NCBI GenBank assembly: GCA_026002025.1
Contig: BOAU01000068.1
Coordinates: forward strand, 1-11,393
Reading direction: 5' to 3'
Length of the DNA: 11,393 nucleotides
Source: Spirochaetia bacterium
GTDB taxonomy: Bacteria; Spirochaetota; Spirochaetia; Treponematales; Breznakiellaceae
Notes under the pieces: generated by a model
The model's database searches: none
What the model saw: only the letters and a program-made list of their open reading frames with translations
Told to the model about the DNA's origin: nothing
Made by a program: the position numbers and the translations under genes
Shown: positions 1 through 5,165 of the stretch, in pieces
Numbering within the stretch: the stretch's first letter is position 1
Layout of the letters: the number at the start of each line of letters is the position of its first letter

Positions 1-2
1 TT

Positions 3-62
3 CATCGGGCCGTTAACTCCATGTTGGCCGCCCACCAAGCCAAGCTTCGTACCAAGGCTTAA
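3..62 (+). CDS. Possible 3' end of a transposase-type gene (partial, cut by window edge)
   Basis: An open frame enters from the left edge and ends at a TAA at 60-62. It reads HRAVNSMLAAHQAKLRTKA. The only reason to take it as coding is that it stops immediately before two copies of a direct repeat of the kind found at IS21-family ends, where the last transposition gene finishes close to the element end. Nineteen residues are too few for a family assignment, so this is an inference from position. Confidence 0.3.
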   Translation, partial: HRAVNSMLAAHQAKLRTKA

Positions 63-122
63 AGGTACATTTTTGAAATGAGGCACCCATAGCTGAAAGG
101 TACATTTCTAAATGAGGCACCA
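61..122 (+). repeat. Two direct copies of an IS21-like end repeat; probable right end of an insertion sequence
   Basis: Copy 1 (61-87) and copy 2 (96-121) share AAAGGTACATTT, then 2-3 variable bases, then AAATGAGGCACC. They are spaced 35 bp apart. IS21-family elements are known for several internal copies of a short repeat near each terminus and for ends of the form TG...CA. The second copy runs into CACCA ending at 122, which reads TGGTGCC on the other strand and would fit as the outer tip. No second terminus is present in the window, so the element lies mostly to the left of it. The family assignment is moderate; the repeat itself is plain in the sequence. Confidence 0.5.
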
Positions 123-151
123 CGGGGCCCTACTGATCCCCAGCCTAATGG

Positions 152-183
152 TCCCCGGAATTTCTATGCGCCTATCCCGGGGA
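152..183 (-). terminator. Weak hairpin downstream of the Rpn-like nuclease gene
   Basis: TCCCCGG at 152-158 pairs with CCGGGGA at 177-183 around an 18-base loop, just past the stop codon of the minus-strand nuclease gene. There is no T-run after it on the minus strand, so intrinsic termination is doubtful. It is recorded as the only stem in the gap between the nuclease gene and the insertion-sequence end. Confidence 0.2.
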
Positions 184-191
184 ATGGTTAC

Positions 192-1064
192 TTAAGCAAG
201 GGATGCCTGCAATGATTTCACGGTTTCTATATCCAGTTCCGCCGCTTTCGCTATTTGTTCAATGCTCAACCCCATGTTTACGAGGTTCCGGGCTACTTCT
301 TCCCGGCCCTCTTTCCAGCCTTCTTCCCGACCTTCTTTCCGGCCCGTCTCAAGCCACCGGGGGATATACCCGGCTTCGTTGAGGACATCTTCTACCGTTA
401 AATCGCTCATTGTTACCTCCTTGAGGGCTTCCGGGTTCGCCTGTATCACCGCATACAGATAGGCCCGCATCCGCTCCTCCTTGCCTTTCAAACGGCTCTC
501 TTTAAATATACGGCCAAGACTGGAAAAATCCAAGTCTTTGTTCAGGCCCTTAAACCATAGGTTATCCGATTCCGGAAGCTTTTTACTCTCTACTATCTGA
601 ATCGGAATGAAGTCCCCCCTTACCCGGTGAATCCCCGGCCAGGGCTCGTCTATGCTATAGCCCCGTATTTCTGTCAGGTGTTTAACAAGCTCACGGGGAT
701 ATTTGGCTTCAACGAAGGTAAGGGTTATATCGGTTATTTCGACCCCGGGGGTGATGGCCGTATAGAGATTGGCATAGGCCATGACCTTATAGAAGTCTTT
801 TACCGACAGGTAAGCCCCCGGGGATTTAAACTCGCAGATATTTTCAGAGCGGAACATTTGGGCAAAATTCTTGTCGATGGTGACATTCTTTGGTTTTTTG
901 ATGATGAGGGTGTCGATACGGAGGGGATCGGTGGTGAGCTGGTACTCGTATTTGAACTCAAGCACGTCCCGAAACGTCTCAAGCTCCAGTTGGACGGCCT
1001 CAAAGAACGCAGGATGCCAGGGGATATTGCCGGTTTTATTATCGGGACCAGATTCGTTTGCCAT
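192..1064 (-). CDS. Rpn-like PD-(D/E)XK nuclease family protein (putative transposase-associated)
   Basis: This 290-residue protein belongs to the PD-(D/E)XK nuclease family often labelled Rpn or 'PD-(D/E)XK nuclease family transposase', which occurs in many copies in host-associated Treponema genomes. The catalytic core is visible: Asp51 in LRIDTLII, then Glu78 and Lys80 in CEFKSP, giving the D...ExK arrangement. The C-terminus has a charged GRKEGREEGWKEGREE stretch (about 241-256), followed by a helix-turn-helix-like LSIEQIAKAAELDIETVKSL (267-286), the usual tail of the family. It is full length with no internal stop. The ATG at 1064 is preceded by AAAGGCGG, a weak Shine-Dalgarno. Related Rpn proteins in Escherichia coli promote recombination and cleave DNA; whether this copy moves itself is not known. 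It stands alone, divergent from the GRE remnant 62 bp away, with an insertion-sequence end on its other side. Confidence 0.85.
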   Translation of the reverse strand: MANESGPDNKTGNIPWHPAFFEAVQLELETFRDVLEFKYEYQLTTDPLRIDTLIIKKPKNVTIDKNFAQMFRSENICEFKSPGAYLSVKDFYKVMAYANLYTAITPGVEITDITLTFVEAKYPRELVKHLTEIRGYSIDEPWPGIHRVRGDFIPIQIVESKKLPESDNLWFKGLNKDLDFSSLGRIFKESRLKGKEERMRAYLYAVIQANPEALKEVTMSDLTVEDVLNEAGYIPRWLETGRKEGREEGWKEGREEVARNLVNMGLSIEQIAKAAELDIETVKSLQASLA

Positions 1065-1126
1065 GGTTACCGCCTTTAGGCATACCTTACCCCAGGATGG
1101 CAGAGTTTACAAGCCTTCCCGAAAGC

Positions 1127-1598
1127 GGAAAATACAATTTCGCAGCCTTTCTCACAAACGGCTTTGTCTGCGTAGGCGATTTCCTCAGTATCATCAAACA
1201 ATTTGTGTATGAAGAAAAGCGTATCTCCATGGAGACGCTCCTTAATGCCCTTGCCGATAACTGGAATGGCTATGAAGACCTCCATGAGGTCTGCGGCAAA
1301 GATTGATTATTCCAAATTGGGCGGCCCCAATATACTGAATCTGAAAATCGACCAACGCCTGGCAGATGATGACGAAAAGCTTAAAAAGCTTGCCGCCCTG
1401 TACCACACCTACTTTCAGCTTGGCGGTATGCAGTTCCAGCCGACTTATATTTCGACAGAAGAATTGTTAAAGGCCCAACGGCAGCCTGAACAGTATAAAA
1501 ACCTTCGTGTGCGGGTCTCCGGCTTTTCCGGTAACTTCACCCTGCTGGGTAAAGATCTTCAGGATGAAGTGATCAGAAGAACGGATTATGGAGCTTAA
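1127..1598 (+). pseudogene. Glycyl radical enzyme (PFL-like) C-terminal remnant, internally deleted and frame-shifted
   Basis: Two adjacent frames join into the C-terminal part of a pyruvate formate-lyase-like glycyl radical enzyme. The first (1127 to about 1290) carries KYNF, then IIKQFVYEEKRISMETLLNA and NWNGYEDLH, typical of the barrel region. The second (about 1290-1598) carries SAAKIDYSKLGGPN, LAALYHTYFQLGGMQFQ, QPEQYKNLRVRVSGFSGNF and LQDEVIRRTDYG, which is the glycyl-radical domain. The radical glycine codon would be at 1521-1523, in RVSG. In intact family members, roughly 100-150 residues separate GYED from the SxxKID motif; here they abut near 1285-1295, and the frame changes. The N-terminal several hundred residues are also missing, upstream of about 1127, next to the divergent nuclease gene. 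The substrate (choline, glycerol, hydroxyproline, formate or other) cannot be told because the active-site cysteine region is lost. Confidence 0.85.
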
Positions 1599-1765
1599 AA
1601 GGGAGATGGCCCTGAGTTCAGGATAAACTCATAAGAGAAGAAAAACCCTGGATGATCAGCGACAAAGTCCGGGAAGACCACACCGAAGATAAGCCGGACT
1701 ATACCCGGGATGTCCCCCTGGGCCGCCGCGGGGTGGATCAGGATATCGCCAATGAAGTACTTTAA
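1599..1765 (+). pseudogene. Probable short-chain dehydrogenase/reductase (SDR) C-terminal remnant
   Basis: Directly after the GRE stop codon the plus strand reads GPEFRINS in one frame, stops, then continues in another frame as EEKPWMISDKVRED and DVPLGRRGVDQDIANEVL before a TAA at 1763-1765. The pattern 'RINS', a short gap, 'PWM...KVRED', then 'VPLGRRGxxxDIANxVL' is the order seen in the C-terminal third of classical SDRs. There, 'IRVNSxxPG' precedes the substrate loop, and 'PLGRxGxPEDIAN' precedes the last helix. The piece is too short and too broken to encode a working enzyme. No Rossmann TGxxxGxG or YxxxK motif remains. The identity rests on motif recognition only. Confidence 0.45.
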
Positions 1766-1776
1766 ATTTTTCCCCA

Positions 1777-1805
1777 TTGCCAAACTGAAAAAAATCCGCT
1801 ATACT
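1777..1805 (+). promoter_or_regulatory. Sigma70-type promoter of the toxin-antitoxin operon, near-leaderless
   Basis: TTGCCA at 1777-1782 and TATACT at 1800-1805 are separated by exactly 17 bases, each close to consensus. The first in-frame ATG of the antitoxin gene begins at 1812, 6 bases after the -10 box, so transcription would start at or within a base or two of that ATG. No Shine-Dalgarno lies between. Either the message is leaderless or translation starts at a later ATG (1818 or 1836), which also lacks a ribosome site. Confidence 0.6.
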
Positions 1806-1811
1806 TATCTT

Positions 1812-2090
1812 ATGAATATGATTGACACAATTATTATGTCGAGCGAACGGCAAATTACTCTGCCGGGATCACTCAAAATTGACATTCCACTGGCGGGGAT
1901 GCAGTTTATGCTCTATGCCGATGGCGAAAATATCCTTCTCAAATCTGTCACTAAATCCTCTGTGACTGAGTTTAAACAGCAAATGCGGCTTTGCCAGGAA
2001 TTAGCTGCAACTGCTGGTTTGAGTGAAGCAGATATAGCGGAATCAATTAAATCCGTGCGCACGCAACGGAAATATGCGCATAGTAATTGA
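1812..2090 (+). CDS. AbrB/SpoVT-like antitoxin of a PIN-domain toxin pair
   Basis: This 92-residue protein has the swapped-hairpin signature of AbrB/MazE-type antitoxins near its N-terminus: SSERQITLPGSLKIDIPLAG, then MQFMLYADGENILLKSV. The second half (about residues 47-92) is helical and would be the part that wraps and neutralises the toxin. The gene overlaps the downstream PIN toxin gene by 17 bp, the usual arrangement for co-translated antitoxin-toxin pairs. Such antitoxins normally bind their own promoter, so the box at 1777-1805 is the likely autoregulated site. ATG 1812 is preferred because it gives the full fold and lies just past the -10 box. ATGs at 1818 and 1836 are possible. The longer open frame back to 1710 is rejected, since it would begin upstream of the promoter in the SDR debris. 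Confidence 0.7.
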   Translation: MNMIDTIIMSSERQITLPGSLKIDIPLAGMQFMLYADGENILLKSVTKSSVTEFKQQMRLCQELAATAGLSEADIAESIKSVRTQRKYAHSN

Positions 2091-2484
2091 TACAAACATC
2101 CTTATTTCAGCGATTTTCTTTGATGGATTGCCGGAAAAACTCATCGACCTGGTGTTATCAGACACCGTAGTTGCAATTATTTCAGAAGATATTTTGCGGG
2201 AATATGAAGTCACGGTACAGGACATGATTCAGAAGCTCCATGCTGCAAAATTTCATTTTTCTTTAGCCACTTTGCTTGAACATCTCATTGTGGTTGCGCC
2301 TCAATCTCAGATAGAAATCTGCCGTGACCCGGATGATGACAAGTTTATCAACTGCGCCGTCGATACAGGTTGTGAGTATATTGTAAGCGGAGATAAGGAT
2401 TTGCTTGTTTTGAAAAACTACGGAAAAGTTCAGATACTAACTGTTAGAGAGTTTTTTGATAAAGAATTTGTTTCATCTCCGTAG
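2074..2484 (+). CDS. PIN-domain toxin (VapC-like ribonuclease, PIN_3/COG1569 type)
   Basis: This 136-residue PIN-domain protein is likely a metal-dependent RNase toxin. The acidic cluster is intact: Asp6 in IVIDTNILIS, Glu43 in DILREYE, the Asp-rich RDPDDDKF (85-91), and Asp107 and Asp109 in VSGDKDLL. The pattern 'CRDPDDDKFINCAV...GDKDLL' is characteristic of the COG1569 branch that pairs with AbrB-like antitoxins. Its length is normal and the frame is clean. It starts inside the antitoxin gene (17 bp overlap) with only a weak ribosome site (CGGAAAT), so translation probably depends on reading through the antitoxin, which keeps the antitoxin in excess. No terminator is evident after the stop. 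RNA target and activity are not deducible from sequence. Confidence 0.8.
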   Translation: MRIVIDTNILISAIFFDGLPEKLIDLVLSDTVVAIISEDILREYEVTVQDMIQKLHAAKFHFSLATLLEHLIVVAPQSQIEICRDPDDDKFINCAVDTGCEYIVSGDKDLLVLKNYGKVQILTVREFFDKEFVSSP

Positions 2485-2579
2485 GTCTTGGTACACGGAT
2501 GATATCCGCTGCCCCTGGACAAATCCTCTTCTATGCGATATACCTATATAAGCACCTTATAATGCTACAAGGGGAATCT

Positions 2580-2612
2580 ATGCAAATAAAACCATCAGCC
2601 GCCATACGGTAG
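2580..2612 (+). pseudogene. Start of a Phd/YefM-like antitoxin gene, cut after ten codons
   Basis: The reading frame is MQIKPSAAIR followed by TAG. This matches the beginning of Phd/YefM-family antitoxins, which often start with M-x-I-[KR]-P-S-x-x-[IL]-R. It keeps proper expression signals: TATAAT at 2558-2563 and AAGGGGA at 2569-2575, 4 bases before the ATG. No continuation of the family is seen in any frame afterwards. It looks like the promoter-proximal stub of a lost toxin-antitoxin operon. Ten residues are thin evidence; the combination with good expression signals supports it. Confidence 0.4.
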
Positions 2613-2657
2613 ATTGCCGTCAGGATTACGGATGGCTTTTATGATGATGCGAACAGC

Positions 2658-2775
2658 TACGCCCATCCGGGGGTATTGCTGGAGTAGGGATAGTCGGCCA
2701 GCAATTCTTCAACGCTCACACCCGCCCCGATTTGGCCCACAATCATGCCTACCGTTTTCCTTCCTTCCTCTGAAC
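2658..2775 (-). pseudogene. DUF433-family (antitoxin-like) protein remnant
   Basis: The minus strand reads EGRKTVGMIVGQIGAGVSVE, then ELLADYPYSSNTPGWA and a TAG at 2658-2660. DUF433 proteins, small antitoxin-like partners of PIN or DUF5615 toxins, carry a core in which 'GKPxVRGTRIxV' is followed by 'IxxxLAAGxSVEELLxDYP'. Here the 'RGxRIxV' segment between GRKTV and GMIV is missing, and the N-terminal portion before EGRK is absent or out of frame. The DUF433 helix-turn-helix core is therefore damaged. No toxin partner follows on the minus strand. Confidence 0.55.
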
Positions 2776-2784
2776 TCCATGTTC

Positions 2785-3678
2785 CTATAATCCAAACACC
2801 GCCCTGTACTGAGCCATCTCCCCCTCTGCGGGCACCTTCGGGAAAAAATCATCCGTAATACCAAGGGCAATGCGTTTTGATTCCCCAAGACGGTGATAAG
2901 GCAATAGTTCGATACGGGCCGGTGCAGGAAGCTTCAAAAGGTACTCATGAATTTTTGATAATTCCATTTCTGCCTTTTCGCCGGCGTTAAAGCCCGGAAT
3001 AACTGGAATACGTATCCAAACTTTTTCCGGAGCCTTATTAAGCAGATAAGACAAATTGGAAAGTATCAGCTTATTTGACAGCCCGGTAAAGTCCTTGTGC
3101 AGTTTTTCGGTAAGACATTTTACATCGAATAAAAAAAGGTTTGTCAGGGGAAGAAATTCTTCAATTATATTTAACGGCACAGCCCCTGCGGTATCAATTG
3201 CAGTATGAATCCCCTCAAGCGTGCATGATTCCAACAATTTGGAAAGCGGTTTATTTTGCAGGAAACACTCCCCTCCCGAAAAGGTAACACCGCCGCCGGA
3301 ATTTTCATAAAACCTTTTATCCCGTTTTATTTCATCAAGGATGGATTCAACGGACAGAGGCTTCCCACATATTCTGCGGGCGCCATGAAAACAAACCTTT
3401 GCACAGGCGCCGCAGGCAGTACATATGCTCCGGTCAATGCTTAGCTTGTCTTCAACCAAGGCGATAGCCCCCGCAGGGCATACAGTAAGACATTTACCGC
3501 AGCCCGCACAGCGATCCATATAGAGCATCAATGCCGGTTTCATTTCCCAGGATTCAGGGTTGTGACACCAGCGGCAGCGGAGATTGCAGCCGCCGAAAAA
3601 TACCGTAGTGCGTATGCCGGGGCCGTCTACAAAAGAGTTCCGTTGTATATCAAAGATAAAGACCGAATTTTCGCCCAT
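2785..3678 (-). CDS. Glycyl radical enzyme activating enzyme (radical SAM, PflA-type with two ferredoxin clusters)
   Basis: This radical SAM enzyme cleaves S-adenosylmethionine and installs the glycyl radical on a partner enzyme. From the preferred ATG at 3678 it is 297 residues. The N-terminus FDIQRNSFVDGPGIRTTVFF leads to CNLRCRWC (Cys31, 35, 38), the CxxxCxxC ligand set of the SAM cluster. Two ferredoxin motifs follow, CAGCGKCLTVC (57-67) and CTACGACAKVC (86-96), as in the activases of non-PFL glycyl radical enzymes. FSGGEC (133-138) is the SAM-binding GGE motif. The frame is open from 3750 (24 more residues), but family members start with the FDIQR segment close to the N-terminus. ATG 3678 is therefore preferred, although neither start has a good ribosome site. 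The gene is last in the minus-strand run, shortly after the COG3581-type gene. No intact target enzyme is in the window; the only one is the dead copy at 1127-1598, on the opposite strand. Confidence 0.9.
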   Translation of the reverse strand: MGENSVFIFDIQRNSFVDGPGIRTTVFFGGCNLRCRWCHNPESWEMKPALMLYMDRCAGCGKCLTVCPAGAIALVEDKLSIDRSICTACGACAKVCFHGARRICGKPLSVESILDEIKRDKRFYENSGGGVTFSGGECFLQNKPLSKLLESCTLEGIHTAIDTAGAVPLNIIEEFLPLTNLFLFDVKCLTEKLHKDFTGLSNKLILSNLSYLLNKAPEKVWIRIPVIPGFNAGEKAEMELSKIHEYLLKLPAPARIELLPYHRLGESKRIALGITDDFFPKVPAEGEMAQYRAVFGL

Positions 3679-3698
3679 GGAACAATTATGTTCCCATT
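3677..3698. promoter_or_regulatory. Inverted repeat at the preferred start codon of the GRE activase gene
   Basis: GGAACA and TGTTCC around a 4-base loop form a perfect dyad at 3679-3694. It extends outward as ATGG/CCCAT with a single bulged base, so the dyad overlaps the ATG at 3676-3678. It could be an operator or an RNA hairpin covering the ribosome-binding region. It may also be chance, since no function can be read directly. Confidence 0.3.
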
Positions 3699-3758
3699 TT
3701 AATGTAAAACAAAATAGCCCGGACTGCCACTTTTTAACCAAATCGGACATGGGGTGTA

Positions 3759-5165
3759 CTACAAAAAACAGGTTGTCAAGCGGTATAAATCATACCTCTT
3801 GCCACCCTTGCGCTTTTGTTTTGCCTTAAACAGCAGCATACTCACCCGGGACAAAATGCTCACCTCGTTGTCGCCGGATGTTTCGATAGACAGGAAGTTC
3901 AAATCAGGATACATCGAAAGGATCTTGCTTTGCACACCGTCGGAAACGCCGCATGAGGGCATACAACCGAAGGGTTTTATCGAGATAAAGCCGTCGATCT
4001 TGTCGTGGTAATAGATCGCCTCACCAATTTCCATATTGCCCTCGCCGCCGATGATGTGTTCGCTGTAATAGGGCTCGGCAAGGGCCGAAAGCATATCCAA
4101 ATCGGGCAAATCTCCCTTCCCGCCAAATTGTTTTTGATTAAAAAAGAAATCAAAAAAATTGAACATGAACAGTACCGTATCACTTTGCATGGTGAGCATA
4201 TTGCAGTATTTTTTCCAAAACCGCCGCTCTTTTTTTGTGCCGGCATATTTACTGTTTGAATAGAACTGGCTTCTTTTTCTCCAGCACTCATAACGGCCAC
4301 GGTGAGAAAATACCGCGGGCAGCGGCTCTGCGCCCTCGTCGATGATAAAATTGCGCAAATTATAGTTTGCGTCCCCGTTTGCGTGATTTGCAAAAACTTC
4401 ACCGGTTATAAAAATTAAGGGCAGGTTCTTCTTTTCCCTTGGAATGGATGCGATTTTTTTTCCGGCTCTGAAAAGCGCGACAGGCAGTGTAAAAATAAGA
4501 AGGGGACTCCGAAACGCCTTATAAATGAGGCCTTCACATTCGTCTATTGTTTTGCGGGCGGCCTCTTTGTCTTTTGCATAGGGCAGAACAGCGCATTCCC
4601 CGATATGCAAAAAATCCGCGAGGATAAAAGCTATGCAAAACTGAAACAGAAATATGCTGGTAAATCTGAATGCGGCGTCTTTTGGAGCGGGCTGGTATTG
4701 AAGAAGCTCCGTATTCAAAACAAGCACACGGAAACCCTTAAAGCCGGCGTCATCCGCAACACGCATGTATTCCTCAGGGTACATACCGTAGCGGCAGGGG
4801 GTGCAGTCCCCGCCGCCACCCAGGAATATAAACTGCTCGACAATCTGCTCTTTGGTAAGGCCTTCGTTTTTTTCGATTTCGAGTAAGGCCCGTATAAAAC
4901 TGCCGGAGGTAAAATAGGTCGGGTTGCACATCATGCGCGAACCCCATTCACGGCCGTAATGCACGTCTTCTGTTTTGTGCCTGCCTAAATCCCGGTATTT
5001 GTATCCGGCCTTTTCAAAATACGCACGCATAAACAGTGATTTACGCGGTTCAAACAGATTGTACAGAATCGTCACCTTCTTTTTGTCTTTGCGGCGCCAA
5101 AGCGGATTTTCATGCCCTGTCCACTGGTTTTCCCGGACAAATTTAGGCGCTTTTATAGGTGCCAT
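3759..5165 (-). CDS. COG3581-type component of a 2-hydroxyacyl-CoA dehydratase/reductase activase system
   Basis: This 468-residue protein resembles the C-terminal (COG3581) portion of the very large CoA-substrate-specific activases, itself distantly related to HgdA/HgdB dehydratase subunits. Conserved cysteines sit in typical places: Cys80 in MMCNPTYFTSGS, Cys121 and Cys124 in GGGGDCTPCRYGMYP, and Cys401 and Cys405 in KPFGCMPSCG. They are likely [4Fe-4S] ligands. The ATG at 5165 has a good Shine-Dalgarno (AAAGGA, 7 bases upstream). It overlaps the end of the upstream 1126-residue gene by 23 bp in another frame, so the two are co-translated. In many anaerobes the same regions are one polypeptide of about 1400-1500 residues; here they are split. 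The C-terminus ends in a basic tail (KAKQKRKGGKRYDLYR) not expected from the conserved core. The family is clear; the reaction served is not. Confidence 0.75.
   Translation of the reverse strand: MAPIKAPKFVRENQWTGHENPLWRRKDKKKVTILYNLFEPRKSLFMRAYFEKAGYKYRDLGRHKTEDVHYGREWGSRMMCNPTYFTSGSFIRALLEIEKNEGLTKEQIVEQFIFLGGGGDCTPCRYGMYPEEYMRVADDAGFKGFRVLVLNTELLQYQPAPKDAAFRFTSIFLFQFCIAFILADFLHIGECAVLPYAKDKEAARKTIDECEGLIYKAFRSPLLIFTLPVALFRAGKKIASIPREKKNLPLIFITGEVFANHANGDANYNLRNFIIDEGAEPLPAVFSHRGRYECWRKRSQFYSNSKYAGTKKERRFWKKYCNMLTMQSDTVLFMFNFFDFFFNQKQFGGKGDLPDLDMLSALAEPYYSEHIIGGEGNMEIGEAIYYHDKIDGFISIKPFGCMPSCGVSDGVQSKILSMYPDLNFLSIETSGDNEVSILSRVSMLLFKAKQKRKGGKRYDLYRLTTCFL

Larger units (their letters stand above)
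2485..2784. other. Gene-poor 300 bp between the PIN toxin and the GRE activase, containing antitoxin debris
   Basis: No complete gene is present. The stretch holds the Phd-like stub (2580-2612) with its -10 box and ribosome site, and the DUF433 remnant (2658-2775). Between them an imperfect inverted repeat (GCCATACGGTA at 2600-2610, TACGGATGGC at 2629-2638) spans the boundary between the two remnants. The minus-strand operon ends at 2785 and no clear intrinsic terminator with a T-run follows it. Confidence 0.5.

Noticed and set aside
300..350. Short repeated CTTTCC/TTCCCG units, considered as a tandem repeat or CRISPR-like array
   Set aside because: They encode the GRKEGREEGWKEGREE stretch of the nuclease, a normal family tail; there are no spacers.
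627..1079. A 150-codon plus-strand frame
   Set aside because: It lies antisense within the nuclease gene, whose family motifs are clear, and its product resembles nothing.
1710..1811. N-terminal extension of the antitoxin back to an ATG at 1710
   Set aside because: It would start upstream of the promoter at 1777-1805 and through SDR debris, and adds 34 residues unlike any AbrB-type antitoxin.
2600..2638. Imperfect hairpin GCCATACGGTA/TACGGATGGC, considered as a terminator
   Set aside because: It has mismatches, a long loop and no T-run; it more likely marks the joint between two gene remnants.
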